From: Clostridia bacterium
GTDB lineage: Bacteria; Bacillota; Thermoanaerobacteria; Thermoanaerobacterales; Thermoanaerobacteraceae
Length of the DNA: 64,000 bases
Reading direction: 5' to 3'
NCBI GenBank assembly: GCA_012840485.1
Contig: DULG01000026.1
Span: forward strand, 1 to 64,000
This document shows, piece by piece, positions 14,781-25,065 of this stretch; position 1 is the stretch's first letter, and every line of letters begins with the position of its first letter. Both the position numbers and the translations under genes were made by a program. The notes beneath the pieces were generated by a model that saw only the letters and a list, made by a program, of their open reading frames with translations, was not told where the DNA came from and did not search any database.

Positions 14781-16268
14781 ATGGAAGATAAACTTGATTT
14801 GAATGTGATAAAACCGATTGAAGAGGTAAAATATTTGTCTGCGGAAAATGCTTCGCGATATCGCCTCATCATGAGGTATTTTTATGAACAGTACCAGAAA
14901 TTTAAATATTGGCTGTACAAAGAGGATGTATATGAATATGTAAGTCAATTTGATGTGTTTTCCGACTATACAATGGAAAAATGTGAGCAGGACTTAAAAG
15001 CACTTACTGAATGGAAAAACCTTATTGCGACACAAGATACCAGTAAAGCTTCTACGATTGACGAATTTAAAAACAAAAAATTCAGGTATCAATTAAGTCC
15101 ATATTCTATTGAGATAGAAAGAATGACCATAAGGCTGGAAAGCATCGTCGGTTATGGTGGGTCACTACAGCCGTCTTTATTTGAAAGGATTTACCGCAAT
15201 TTAATAAAGATAAATGAAATGACGAAAAAAGAGGATTTACAGGAAATAAACAGGTGGTGGGAAGACCTCAATACCGACTTTGAAAATATATATCACAATG
15301 CGACAGATTACATTGCAAGTCTTCAAAGCTCTAACGCTGATGAACTTATGAAGTCAGAGCAGTTTATAATTTACAAAGACAAACTTATAGAATATTTAAG
15401 AGATTTTATAAAAGACCTTCAGAGATTTTCTGTTGCCATAGAGAGCTTTTTGAAAAGGGTGAGTCCGGAGGTTGTCAATTCCGTTGTAGATAAGTTATGC
15501 CAATATGAAATGAGTATCCCAAGAATTGACAGGGTTTTAAATGAAGAGGAAGTAAAAGAAGATTTGATGGATAAGTGGAATAACATATCTTTTTGGTTTA
15601 CGGGACATAATTTTGAAGACAGCGAGGCAGTAAGGCTTCTTAATATATCAAACGAAATAATCAGAAAAATAACAATGTATGCGGCGAGAATAGCAGAAAA
15701 CAGGATGAAAGCTGCCAGCAGAAAGAATGAATATATTGCTCTTTCTAAAATGTTTGCAAAAGCAAGCAATATAAAAGAAGCACACCTTTTGTCTGCGGCG
15801 GTTTTCGGTTGCTTTTACACAAGGCATATAAAGGGTGATTTTGAAAGAAAGACAGAAAGTGTAAACCAGAGTGTATGGGAAGAACCGCCCTTTAAAGTGA
15901 TTATAAAGCCAAAAACAAGGAGCTACAGTAATTCTGTTAAGACAAATGCGATTATTGATAAAAGTGCTGACAAGACGGAGATGCTGATGGACTATCTCAA
16001 TCAGAAAAATATAGAAGATGAAATAATAGCAAGTTGCATTGTTGGCAATAGAATAAGAATAAAGGATTTACCTGTTGTAAAACCTTTTATGAGGGCAACG
16101 ATACTTAAATGGATAGGAAAAGCGATGGCAAGAAATAGCTTTACAGGAAAGACAGAAGATGGCAGAACATACAGACTTCACATGCCAAAGAATGGCGAAA
16201 GAGCAATACTAAAATGCACGGATGGTATTCTTGACATGCCTGATATTGTAATTGAGTTTGTTGATTGA
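14781..16268 (+). CDS. jetA: Wadjet defence system subunit JetA (type II-like, DUF2397/TIGR02677 family)
   Basis: This 495-residue protein opens with a winged-helix-like segment (SAENASRYRLIMRYFYEQYQ), typical of the TIGR02677 family, followed by long helices. It corresponds to the kleisin/MukF-like subunit that bridges the SMC heads. Identification relies both on this N-terminal block and on the invariant four-gene order in which the third gene is an unmistakable TIGR02680 SMC-like protein. JetB starts 10 bp downstream. The system recognises and cleaves closed circular DNA such as plasmids. Confidence 0.85.
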   Translation: MEDKLDLNVIKPIEEVKYLSAENASRYRLIMRYFYEQYQKFKYWLYKEDVYEYVSQFDVFSDYTMEKCEQDLKALTEWKNLIATQDTSKASTIDEFKNKKFRYQLSPYSIEIERMTIRLESIVGYGGSLQPSLFERIYRNLIKINEMTKKEDLQEINRWWEDLNTDFENIYHNATDYIASLQSSNADELMKSEQFIIYKDKLIEYLRDFIKDLQRFSVAIESFLKRVSPEVVNSVVDKLCQYEMSIPRIDRVLNEEEVKEDLMDKWNNISFWFTGHNFEDSEAVRLLNISNEIIRKITMYAARIAENRMKAASRKNEYIALSKMFAKASNIKEAHLLSAAVFGCFYTRHIKGDFERKTESVNQSVWEEPPFKVIIKPKTRSYSNSVKTNAIIDKSADKTEMLMDYLNQKNIEDEIIASCIVGNRIRIKDLPVVKPFMRATILKWIGKAMARNSFTGKTEDGRTYRLHMPKNGERAILKCTDGILDMPDIVIEFVD

Positions 16269-16278
16269 AGGTGAAAAT

Positions 16279-17430
16279 ATGGAAGAACTTCAGATGCTTC
16301 TTGAAAATTTTTGGATACTGAGAGAGGATAGAGAAAATTTCAACAAAATAAGAGATGCTGAGAATAAAATAAAACCTTTTGTTGAAGAAAAATTGGGATA
16401 TAGATTGATTATAAACCCGTATATTATTAAGTTAGAAAAAGTGCCGTCAGATGTTGAAGAGTGGATGGGGATAGATGCATTTCAAATGCCTATGGATTAT
16501 GCATTTTTGTGTTTGCTCTTAGCTTTTTTGGAGGATAAAGGACCAGAAGACCAGTTTGTGCTGTCTAATATAACGGAATACATAGAGGCGCAGTATGATG
16601 GACCTGATAAAGTAGATTGGACGCTTTTTCAGCACAGAAAGTCACTTGTGCGGGTGCTCAATTTTGCTGTAGATATCGGTATAATTAAAATAGATGATGG
16701 TGACCACGAGAGGTTTTCAGAAAGTGAAGATACTGAAGTTCTTTACGAAAACACAGGTATTTCAAGGTATTTTTTGAGGTCTTTTAACAGAGAAATTACA
16801 GAAGACATGAAGATTGAGGATTTTTTGCAGGAGGATTTAAATTTTTCAAACTCCAAAGATGCGGTTATACAGAAAAGACACAGGGTGTACCGAAAACTTA
16901 TTCTTTCACCCGCTGTGTATAGTGAAGGACCTGATGACCAAGACTTCATGTATATAAAAAATTACAGAAATACTATAGCGAAAGATTTAGAGGAGTATCT
17001 TGATGCAAAACTTCACCTCCACAAAACTTCTGCTTTTGTTCTCTTTAATGACAACAAATATTTAAAGTCCTATTTTCCCGACAAAAACAAAAACATATCT
17101 GATATAATGCTGCAGGTAAGTAAAATTATAAGACAAATGATTGAAGATGGAAAACTCACCTATAATCCTGACGATACTATAGATATAACTGAAGCAGAAT
17201 TTATAAATATTATTTTTAAAGTAAAGGAAAGATTTAGTGATGGTTGGTATAAATCTTACAGGGAAATGAGTGAAAAGCAGCTTATAGAAGAGGTCATTGA
17301 AAACATGGAAAGCTTTAAGATGATAAAAAGAGTTGAGGAATTGCATTCTATTAAAATACTGCCTATGGCGGCAAAGTTAATGGGAGAATATCCTCCAGAT
17401 TTTGAAAAAGGAGAAGGTACAAATGAATGA
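16279..17430 (+). CDS. jetB: Wadjet subunit JetB (DUF2398/TIGR02678 family)
   Basis: This 383-residue, MukE/KITE-like subunit is rich in winged-helix-type segments, for example FAVDIGIIKIDDGDH followed by a long acidic stretch and FLRSFNREI. I chose ATG 16279 (GAAGGTG 6 bases upstream), because the longer frame beginning at 16252 lies inside jetA. The gene overlaps jetC by 8 bases. It is expected to bind JetA and the SMC heads to form the motor complex. Confidence 0.8.
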   Translation: MEELQMLLENFWILREDRENFNKIRDAENKIKPFVEEKLGYRLIINPYIIKLEKVPSDVEEWMGIDAFQMPMDYAFLCLLLAFLEDKGPEDQFVLSNITEYIEAQYDGPDKVDWTLFQHRKSLVRVLNFAVDIGIIKIDDGDHERFSESEDTEVLYENTGISRYFLRSFNREITEDMKIEDFLQEDLNFSNSKDAVIQKRHRVYRKLILSPAVYSEGPDDQDFMYIKNYRNTIAKDLEEYLDAKLHLHKTSAFVLFNDNKYLKSYFPDKNKNISDIMLQVSKIIRQMIEDGKLTYNPDDTIDITEAEFINIIFKVKERFSDGWYKSYREMSEKQLIEEVIENMESFKMIKRVEELHSIKILPMAAKLMGEYPPDFEKGEGTNE

Positions 17431-20400
17431 AAGATGGATGATTAACAGGATTGGACTTCTTAATTTTTGGTATTATGATGATGAAATATTTGAGTTTGCA
17501 GATGGAAGGCTTCTTTTAAGAGGTGCTAATGGTTCTGGAAAGTCAGTGACAATGCAGAGTTTCATACCTTTAGTATTAGATGGCAACAAAAGTCCTGAAA
17601 GACTTGATCCCTTTGGCTCAAGGGCGAGAAAGCTTGAGGACTATCTTCTTGGAGAAGAAGAGGCAAGTGAGCTTGATGAAAGAACTGGCTATCTTTTCAT
17701 GGAGTTTAAGAGAGAGAAAAAAGACAGTTACATCACCATAGGCATGGGACTAAAGGCAAAAAGGCATCAAAATATGGACTTTTGGGGCTTTGTAATACTT
17801 GACGGCAGGCGTATAGGTATCGACTTCTTTTTATACAAAATGGAAATAGGCGATGACGGCAAAAGAGTGAAAGTCCCACTTACCAAAAAAGAACTTAAGA
17901 ATAGAATAGGTGAAGGCGGAGAAGTAGTTGAAAGCCAAAAAGAGTACATGGAAATGGTCAATAAATACATTTTTGGCTTTAGTTCTATCGAGGAATACGA
18001 CGAGCTCATAAAACTACTGATACAGCTTAGAAGTCCAAAGCTTTCCAAAGACTTCAGGCCTACTGTGATATATGAAATTATGAAAGCTTCACTGCCTTCT
18101 CTCACAGATGATGATTTGAGGCCTCTTTCAGAAACCATAGAAAACATGGACCAGATTAAGATGCACCTTGATGTTCTTTACAGGAATATGGCTGCAGTAA
18201 AAAAGCTTAAAAATGAGTACGACAACTATAACAAATACATTCTTTATGAAAAGGCTGGGGATTTACTAAAGGCATACAGCGATTTATACGCATCAAAAAA
18301 AGAATACGATAATTTAACTAAAGATATTGAAAATTACAGAAGTACAATAGCAAACTTAGGAAATGACATCATTTCTCTTGAAAGTGAAAGAGAAGCTTTA
18401 AAGAAAAAGGAAGAACAGCTTTCAAGTGGTGATGCTAAAAGAACCCAAAAGGAGTTATTAGAAGAAGAGAATAGATATAAGCAGTATTTGGAGGATAAGT
18501 CTAAAAAAGAAGAAGAACTCCGTAATAAACAAGATAAATATTATGGTTTAGAAAGAAAGATAAAAAACACTGAGGAACAAAAATACAAACTGGATAAAGA
18601 ACTACAGGATAAATTAGAGGATATATCTTCAATTGCACAGGATATAGATTTCATGGAACATGAGTTTTCTGTAAGTGAACTTAAAAAAGTGTATGGAAAA
18701 GAATTTGATTTTACTTATTGGAAAAATGAATTAAAAAAGCATAAAGATAAAATAAAGCGTGCAATGAGTGCATTGAGAGAAGAAATAGAAGCAAATAAAA
18801 GGTATGATGCCGCACTTAAAGAGCAGGAAAGGCTTAAAAAAGAAAGAGAAGACAGGGCTAAAAAGCTTAATGAGGCAGAAAGGCTTTTTGACGAACAAAA
18901 AAGAGAGTACGTTGAGAGAGTTTACAGTTGGTCGCAGGGCAATGCAGAACTTAAGCTTTTAAGTAGCCAACTGGAAGGCTTAAGCCGTGTCATACTGGCG
19001 TATGGAGAGGATAAAGGATTTGACGATATTTTGGCTTTTGTGAGAAAACCCTATGAGGAAATACTAAATGGAATTCAGCAAGAAATTTTAAGATTAGAAA
19101 ATCAAAGAGAGGTAAAAGAAAATCAGCTTCATGAGAAAGAAAAGTTATTGGAGGAATGGAAAAACAAAAAAGATCCTGAGCCTGAAAGAGATGAACAAGT
19201 CATAAACAACAGAAAAAGGCTTAAAGAAGCTGGAATTCCTTACATTCCTCTTTACATGGCGATTGATTTTAAAGAGGATGTGGATGAAGAGACAAGAGGC
19301 AATATAGAAGCTGCGATAGAAGACATGGGGCTTTTGGATGCTCTTATCGTCCCCAAAGAATATTTTGAAAAAGCTCTTCAAATGGACAGCAATATGGCGG
19401 ATAAATATGTTATGCCTGGAAGCTTTAATATGATGTTAAATGTATCTCAATATTTTAGAGTAGTTGACAATGAAGAAGGAGTTTCACCAGAAGATATTTC
19501 AGACGCTTTAAGCAATATATTTGTATCCGAAGAAAGCGGGACAACCTATATTGATTCAAATGGCACATATGGAATAGGAGTAATAAAAGGGAAAGCGCGG
19601 GATAAAGTTAAATCAAAGTACATCGGGAGTGAGTCTAGAAAGCGCTACAGAGAAGAGCTTATTAAATCTATACAAGAAGAAATACAGGCTATAAAAGCTG
19701 AAATATCTGCAATCGATGAGGAAATAAATGCAAAAAAATCAAGGATACAGAGGCTGGATTACGAATATTCGGCATTTCCCGGGAAAGAAGACATTGAAGA
19801 AGCATATAGATATTTAAAAACGGCAAAGGCTGATTATGAATACACCTCTCATAAACTGGATGAACAGCTTTTCACAGTTAAAAACTGTTTTGAGGACCTT
19901 CAGAAAAAGAAAGCTGTTGTAAGAGAATTGACATCTGGCATAAACATACATCCAGATATTGATACCTATTCTTCTGCGTATGAATATGCGGAAGAATACG
20001 CTTCAGGGCTTAATGAAGCAGAAATACTATACAACAAATATGTTTTGCACATTTCAAACGAAGAAATGTTATTGCAGCAAAAACAAGATTTAGAATACGA
20101 TATTGATAACTTAAAGTACGAAATAGACGTACTGGAAAACAAAATACAGAGTTCTGTTAAGAAAATTGAGATGCTAAAAGAGACATTAAAAGAACTTGGA
20201 CTTGAAGAAATTGAAAAAGAACTGGAGATTTGCCTAAAAAGGCTGGAGGAAATACCTAAAGAGATTACAAATAAATCAGCCGAAAAAGCAAAACTTGAGG
20301 AGCGGCTACAGAGAAGCTTAAAAGACCTTTTAAACATTGAAGAAGAGATTAATCTTAAAGAGGAAATTTACAATATTGTTGAAGAGGGTTTAAAAAGGGA

Positions 20401-21577
20401 ATTAGCACTTGGCTTTGTCAAGCAAGAGGTTGAAATGGAGGATATGTTAAAATTAAGTAAAAGCATTCTTTCTGAATACAAAGCCTTTTTTGACAAAGCG
20501 GGCTTTGACAGAGAAAAGTTTACAGAGAGACTTCAAAATGTGTATTTTGAAACTCGCAACGAACTTTTAGAATATGGGCTTTCAATTGGCAATATCTTTG
20601 ATGAAGTTTATGAGGGAGACAATGAAAGAATAAAAGAAGTAAGGAGTAAGCAGAGAAGACTTAATATTACGGCAAATATAAATGGTAAAGTTGTTTCATT
20701 ATATACACTTTATTCTAATATTGAAGAGGATATAATGGCGAATGAAAGCCTTTTAAGAGAGACTGATAAGATTCTTTTTGAAGAGATTATAATGCACAAT
20801 GTGGGAATTAAGATAAGGGCAAAGATTTTTAAAGCAGAAGAATGGGTAAAGAAAATGAACAAACTTATGTCTGAAAGGGATACTTCCAGCGGACTTAAGT
20901 TCTCTATTGAGTGGAGAAGCATTCCTGCTTCCAATGAAGAAGAACTTGATACAAAGGAACTTGTAGACATTTTAAAATCTGATGCTGATATACTGAAAAA
21001 GGAAGTCTTCGATAAAGTTGTAAATCATTTTAGGTCAAAAGTAGAAAGAGCCAGGAGGGCAATGGAGGAAAAAAACAATACAGAAACTTTTCACAAGATT
21101 ATGAAAGAAATATTGGATTACAGGGATTGGTTTGAGTTTAAGCTTTACTACAGAAAAGAAGGGGAAAGCCGCAAGGAGCTTACTGATAATGCCTTTAATA
21201 AGTTGAGCGGCGGAGAAAAAGCGATGGCCATGTATATACCTTTGTTTTCCGCGGTTTACTCAAGATATGAGGGAGCATCGCCGACTGCACCTCGCATAAT
21301 ATCTCTAGATGAAGCATTTGCAGGAGTTGATGACACAAACATAAGGGATATGTTTAAACTGATTGAGGACTTAAGATTTAATTATATAATGAATTCGCAG
21401 GTTTTATGGGGAGATTATGACACTGTTCCCAAGCTTTCAATTTATGAACTTGTAAGGCCCAAAAATGCAAAAGCTGTATTGGTTATGAAGTATTTGTGGG
21501 ATGGAAAGGTAAAGCACCTTATACTTCCTGAAAAAGAGGAGGTTGACGCTCTTGAGGCGGGTGCTGTAAATGAATAA
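17423..21577 (+). CDS. jetC: Wadjet SMC-like ATPase JetC (TIGR02680 family)
   Basis: This 1384-residue protein has an ATPase head split between the two ends. Walker A GANGSGKS is at residues 34-41. The ABC signature LSGGEK is near 1261 and Walker B ISLDEAF near 1294-1299. In between are long coiled coils (roughly 270-560 and 740-1010) flanking a hinge-like segment (about 600-740). LDPFGSRARKLEDYLLGEEE after Walker A is characteristic of the TIGR02680 family. ATG 17423 has GGAGAAGG upstream and overlaps jetB. It is the loop-extruding motor that presents plasmid DNA to the JetD nuclease. The gene shows no frameshift and all ATPase motifs are kept. Confidence 0.93.
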   Translation: MNERWMINRIGLLNFWYYDDEIFEFADGRLLLRGANGSGKSVTMQSFIPLVLDGNKSPERLDPFGSRARKLEDYLLGEEEASELDERTGYLFMEFKREKKDSYITIGMGLKAKRHQNMDFWGFVILDGRRIGIDFFLYKMEIGDDGKRVKVPLTKKELKNRIGEGGEVVESQKEYMEMVNKYIFGFSSIEEYDELIKLLIQLRSPKLSKDFRPTVIYEIMKASLPSLTDDDLRPLSETIENMDQIKMHLDVLYRNMAAVKKLKNEYDNYNKYILYEKAGDLLKAYSDLYASKKEYDNLTKDIENYRSTIANLGNDIISLESEREALKKKEEQLSSGDAKRTQKELLEEENRYKQYLEDKSKKEEELRNKQDKYYGLERKIKNTEEQKYKLDKELQDKLEDISSIAQDIDFMEHEFSVSELKKVYGKEFDFTYWKNELKKHKDKIKRAMSALREEIEANKRYDAALKEQERLKKEREDRAKKLNEAERLFDEQKREYVERVYSWSQGNAELKLLSSQLEGLSRVILAYGEDKGFDDILAFVRKPYEEILNGIQQEILRLENQREVKENQLHEKEKLLEEWKNKKDPEPERDEQVINNRKRLKEAGIPYIPLYMAIDFKEDVDEETRGNIEAAIEDMGLLDALIVPKEYFEKALQMDSNMADKYVMPGSFNMMLNVSQYFRVVDNEEGVSPEDISDALSNIFVSEESGTTYIDSNGTYGIGVIKGKARDKVKSKYIGSESRKRYREELIKSIQEEIQAIKAEISAIDEEINAKKSRIQRLDYEYSAFPGKEDIEEAYRYLKTAKADYEYTSHKLDEQLFTVKNCFEDLQKKKAVVRELTSGINIHPDIDTYSSAYEYAEEYASGLNEAEILYNKYVLHISNEEMLLQQKQDLEYDIDNLKYEIDVLENKIQSSVKKIEMLKETLKELGLEEIEKELEICLKRLEEIPKEITNKSAEKAKLEERLQRSLKDLLNIEEEINLKEEIYNIVEEGLKRELALGFVKQEVEMEDMLKLSKSILSEYKAFFDKAGFDREKFTERLQNVYFETRNELLEYGLSIGNIFDEVYEGDNERIKEVRSKQRRLNITANINGKVVSLYTLYSNIEEDIMANESLLRETDKILFEEIIMHNVGIKIRAKIFKAEEWVKKMNKLMSERDTSSGLKFSIEWRSIPASNEEELDTKELVDILKSDADILKKEVFDKVVNHFRSKVERARRAMEEKNNTETFHKIMKEILDYRDWFEFKLYYRKEGESRKELTDNAFNKLSGGEKAMAMYIPLFSAVYSRYEGASPTAPRIISLDEAFAGVDDTNIRDMFKLIEDLRFNYIMNSQVLWGDYDTVPKLSIYELVRPKNAKAVLVMKYLWDGKVKHLILPEKEEVDALEAGAVNE

Positions 21578-22865
21578 AGAAGAACTTAAATATTTTAAAG
21601 AAAAAAAGGGATACAAGAGGATTTTTGAAGGTATACGGGAAAAGTACAGAAGTTTAGGACGTCTTGGAGGCGTTGTAAAGCTTGATAATCTTACGGAAGA
21701 TGAAAAAGAAGTACTTACAAACCATTTTAAAAAAGACTATAGGACAAAAAAATCTGCATCCATTGATGTGGCAAAGTTTGAAGAGTCGCTAAAAAATACG
21801 CGATTTGAGGAGTATACGCTAAAAGACATACTGGAATACTATTTTGGCGGAAAACTTACAAGCAAAAAAGAGGATATGGAAATATTGTCAAAAGAAAGAG
21901 AAGAGTTCTTTAAAGAGCTCTTCTCTAAATACCAGGAATGTAAGTGCATTGATTGGCTAAAAAGTTTGTATGAGGGAACCGCTGTAGGGGTAAGAACAGT
22001 AAACCAGAGGTATTTAAATGATAGAGATGGGCTAAAAAAAGATATAATGTATGTATGTGATGCTATAAATAATTTGCCTGTTTATAAAGGGAAAAAGAAA
22101 AGGCTGCCGGTGTTTTCATCACAGATTGCACGTAATCCTCACTATTTTGATTCAAATACAGAAGCTGGAAGTATGTTTATAAACGCTTTATGCACTTTAA
22201 TGGGGCTAAATGAAGTAAAAGGAAGTGAAGAAATATCAGAACTTTATTACAACGTTGGCATTTTGATAGATGAAATATCCAATTATGTCACACTCTCAGG
22301 ACTTTTGGCATATGAGGGCGATACGGAAAATCAAGTATTTAAGGCTGCTTATGAAAGCAATCAAGTCTTGCAAGTTCCTCTTTTAAATTTGAGTAAAATT
22401 GAGAGGGTCATAAGCCCTTCTAAGAAGGTGTATGTTGTAGAGAATCCTTCAGTTTTTACATCTTTAATAGATGCTACAAGCAAAGTATTTCCTCTTGTAT
22501 GCACATATGGCCAGCCAAAACTTTCTTCTCTCCTGCTCTTGGACATGCTTTATAAAGAAGGGACAGAGATATATTACTCAGGAGATTTTGACCCAGAGGG
22601 GCTTATGATAGCAGATAGATTGTACAAAAGGTATAGAGACAAGTTTCACTTTTTAAGGTACGGTGTAGAAGATTATTTAAAATCTCTTTCAAATGAAGTC
22701 ATAAATGATGTGAGGATTAGTAAGCTAAATAAGATTGAATCACCTTTACTCTTTGATGTGGCAAAGGAGATGAAAATAATAAAAAAAGCAGGGTATCAGG
22801 AGCTTATAATAGATGATATTATGAATGATATAAAATTGATTGAAGAAGGTAAGGGGGAGTGGTAA
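21570..22865 (+). CDS. jetD: Wadjet nuclease subunit JetD (DUF2399/TIGR02679, TOPRIM)
   Basis: This 431-residue protein has a C-terminal TOPRIM fold: Glu291 in VYVVENPSVF and the DxD pair Asp339/Asp341 in YYSGDFDPEGL. These acidic residues bind the metal that cuts DNA. The N-terminal half (DUF3323-like) is helical and probably binds DNA or the complex. The gene overlaps jetC by 8 bases, so all four genes are translationally linked. The active site is intact, so the system is probably functional. Confidence 0.9.
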   Translation: MNKEELKYFKEKKGYKRIFEGIREKYRSLGRLGGVVKLDNLTEDEKEVLTNHFKKDYRTKKSASIDVAKFEESLKNTRFEEYTLKDILEYYFGGKLTSKKEDMEILSKEREEFFKELFSKYQECKCIDWLKSLYEGTAVGVRTVNQRYLNDRDGLKKDIMYVCDAINNLPVYKGKKKRLPVFSSQIARNPHYFDSNTEAGSMFINALCTLMGLNEVKGSEEISELYYNVGILIDEISNYVTLSGLLAYEGDTENQVFKAAYESNQVLQVPLLNLSKIERVISPSKKVYVVENPSVFTSLIDATSKVFPLVCTYGQPKLSSLLLLDMLYKEGTEIYYSGDFDPEGLMIADRLYKRYRDKFHFLRYGVEDYLKSLSNEVINDVRISKLNKIESPLLFDVAKEMKIIKKAGYQELIIDDIMNDIKLIEEGKGEW

Positions 22866-22906
22866 AATTAAGGTAATAAGTATGCCTTCTTAAAGAGGTG
22901 TCTGTA

Positions 22907-23347
22907 GTGGTTCAGAGAGATTTAAAAGAAGTGGAAGAAATATTTAAGAGAAATTTGCAATATTTAAAGGGTAAATATGACATAAAGTTGATATATGTTT
23001 TTGGCTCATATAGTAAAGGCACTAATACAAAAAATAGTGATCTTGATATTGCGGTACTTTTAGGGAATGGATATGATCCTATGGACAAACTTGCTTTAAT
23101 TGGCGATTTGGTTTCAATATTTAAACGAGATGATATAGATTTGGTAGTATTAAATTCTGCAAATCCAGTGTTAAGGCATCAAGTAATAAAGCACGGCAAA
23201 CTTATTTTTGAAGAAAATGAAGATGTAAAGGTGGAATTTGAGGTTAAAACTCTAAGAGAATATATGGACATGGAATATTTTAGAAAAGTGCAAATGGATG
23301 TTGTTAAAGAATGGGTAAAAAGTGTTGTAGGTGATAGGGAAGAGTAA
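22907..23347 (+). CDS. MNT-type nucleotidyltransferase (MntA-like)
   Basis: This 146-residue protein contains YVFGSYSKGTNTKNSDLDIAVLL, a full GSxxKG...DxD nucleotidyltransferase motif, and DDIDLVVLNSANPVLRHQVIKHGKLIFE, which is typical of MntA antitoxins that AMPylate HepT ribonucleases. No HEPN gene is adjacent. GTG 22907 is preferred (AAAGAGG 8 bases upstream) over GTG 22898, which touches the Shine-Dalgarno. It lies 41 bp after jetD on the same strand and may be read through from the Wadjet operon. Confidence 0.75.
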   Translation: MVQRDLKEVEEIFKRNLQYLKGKYDIKLIYVFGSYSKGTNTKNSDLDIAVLLGNGYDPMDKLALIGDLVSIFKRDDIDLVVLNSANPVLRHQVIKHGKLIFEENEDVKVEFEVKTLREYMDMEYFRKVQMDVVKEWVKSVVGDREE

Positions 23348-23395
23348 ATGGATCGAAGAAAATTATTATTCCTAAATATGAAAGGAGACGTTATT

Positions 23396-25024
23396 GTGAA
23401 AATAAGTTTTTTGGGAGCTGCTAAAGAGGTTACAGGCTCATGCTATTTAGTTGAGACGGAAAAAACTAAGTTTCTTGTTGACTGCGGAATGTTTCAAGGG
23501 GGAGAAGTTGAAGACGAGCTAAACTATCAAGAATTTATTTTTGATGTAAGTGATATTGATTTTGTGCTTTTGACTCATGCCCATATAGATCACAGTGGAA
23601 GAATCCCTCTTTTATACAAGAGGGGATACAGAAAAAGGATTTACGCGACCAAGGCTACTGTGGATTTATGCAGGTATATGCTTCCAGACAGTGGGCATAT
23701 ACAAGAGATGGAAAGTGAATGGAAAAACAGAAAAAGAAAAAGGGCAGATAAGCCTTTGAGAGAATCTCTTTATACTGCTGATGAGGCGAAAGATTCTTTA
23801 AGCATTTTCTATGGAGTAGATTATGGAGAAATAATTGAACCAGCGCAAGATGTGAGAGTTCGATTTAATGATGGAGGACATATGCTTGGTTCATCTATAA
23901 TCGAAGTTTGGGTAAATGAAAAAGGTAAAGAAACTAAAATTGTATTTTCAGGGGATTTGGGGAATAAAAAAATTCCTCTTTTAAAAGAAGTTACACCGAT
24001 TAAGAGTGCGGATTATGTTTTGTGTGAGTCCACATACGGCAATAGGCTTCATGAAGATATTGGAGACAGGGCAAAAAAACTCATGGAGATTATCATAAAA
24101 ACCGTAAAGAGAGGCGGAAATGTCATAATACCTTCTTTTGCTGTTGGAAGGACTCAAGAACTTTTATATGAATTACATAAAAACAGAGAATTGTACAAAG
24201 ACGAAATAGAGTTTTTAAACAACGTACCTGTTTATGTAGATAGTCCACTTGCAACTTCTATAACAGATGTTTTTACTAAACATCCTGAATATTTGGACAG
24301 TGAAGCTCAGGAATACATTAAAAGAGGAGATTTACCCCTCGACTTTCCTAATTTGCACTTTACCCACAGTGTAGAAGAATCAAAAGCATTAAATGAAATT
24401 AAAACACCTGTCATAATCATATCAGCCAGTGGGATGTGTGAAGCTGGGCGAATTAAACACCATTTAAAACACAATTTGTGGAGGCCAGAATGCACGATTT
24501 TGTTTGTGGGGTATCAGGCAAAAGGGACCTTAGGACGTAAACTTTTGGAAGGAGAAAAAAATGTCAAAATATTTGGTGAGGATATTAGCGTAAAAGCTGA
24601 AATAGAATATATTGAAAGTTTTTCTGGGCATGCAGACCAAAAGGGTATATTAGATTGGCTTTCTCAATTTACGGATAAGCCAAGGAAAATATTCATTGTA
24701 CACGGGGAAGATGAAGCGCAGGAAGAGCTGGCAGATAAGATAGAAAGTGAGATTAGAGTAAAGACTTTAATACCTTCAAGATATGATACTTATGATTTTA
24801 ATGAAGATAAGCTTGTAAGAGGAGAGGCTGAGGATAAGTCTAAACTTGAATTGGAGATTACTAACAAAATTGAAGAAATGAAACTGAGAAGTGACAAAGC
24901 ATTGAATAAACTTCAAGAGTTAATAAACAGTAAAGATATAACAAAAGATTTAAGTCCTATTGTAAGTGAGTTAAACAATATAAATGAAAGTTTAATGAAA
25001 TTGTATAGAGAACTTTTAGATTAG
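23396..25024 (+). CDS. Metallo-beta-lactamase / beta-CASP family RNA-processing hydrolase
   Basis: This 542-residue protein has the zinc motif HAHIDHSGRIP, SGDLGN, ESTYGNRLH, the beta-CASP motifs PSFAVGRTQELLYEL and ISASGMCEAGRIKHHL, and SFSGHADQKG with the terminal HGE of the RMMBL domain. This architecture is that of CPSF73-like exo/endoribonucleases in bacteria (YSH1 group). It is distinct from RNase J, which lacks this order. The last 70 residues are a helical extension. The start is GTG 23396 behind AAAGGAG. Probable role: RNA processing in the cytoplasm; the substrate is unknown. Confidence 0.88.
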   Translation: MKISFLGAAKEVTGSCYLVETEKTKFLVDCGMFQGGEVEDELNYQEFIFDVSDIDFVLLTHAHIDHSGRIPLLYKRGYRKRIYATKATVDLCRYMLPDSGHIQEMESEWKNRKRKRADKPLRESLYTADEAKDSLSIFYGVDYGEIIEPAQDVRVRFNDGGHMLGSSIIEVWVNEKGKETKIVFSGDLGNKKIPLLKEVTPIKSADYVLCESTYGNRLHEDIGDRAKKLMEIIIKTVKRGGNVIIPSFAVGRTQELLYELHKNRELYKDEIEFLNNVPVYVDSPLATSITDVFTKHPEYLDSEAQEYIKRGDLPLDFPNLHFTHSVEESKALNEIKTPVIIISASGMCEAGRIKHHLKHNLWRPECTILFVGYQAKGTLGRKLLEGEKNVKIFGEDISVKAEIEYIESFSGHADQKGILDWLSQFTDKPRKIFIVHGEDEAQEELADKIESEIRVKTLIPSRYDTYDFNEDKLVRGEAEDKSKLELEITNKIEEMKLRSDKALNKLQELINSKDITKDLSPIVSELNNINESLMKLYRELLD

Positions 25025-25048
25025 AATGCATTATGCATTCTTTTTTTG
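25023..25048 (+). terminator. Terminator after the beta-CASP gene
   Basis: An 8-bp perfect stem (25023-25030 with 25034-25041) is followed directly by seven T residues. Confidence 0.85.
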
Positions 25049-25065
25049 TATCTATAATGTCCTGA

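Noticed and set aside
17767-18147. Minus-strand 126-codon open frame inside jetC
   Set aside because: It lies fully within a strongly supported gene, is Ser-rich as expected for an antisense shadow and has no ribosome site.
17423-21577. SbcC or MukB chromosome-maintenance protein
   Set aside because: The LDPFGSRARKLEDYLLGEEE block and the four-gene order identify Wadjet JetC.
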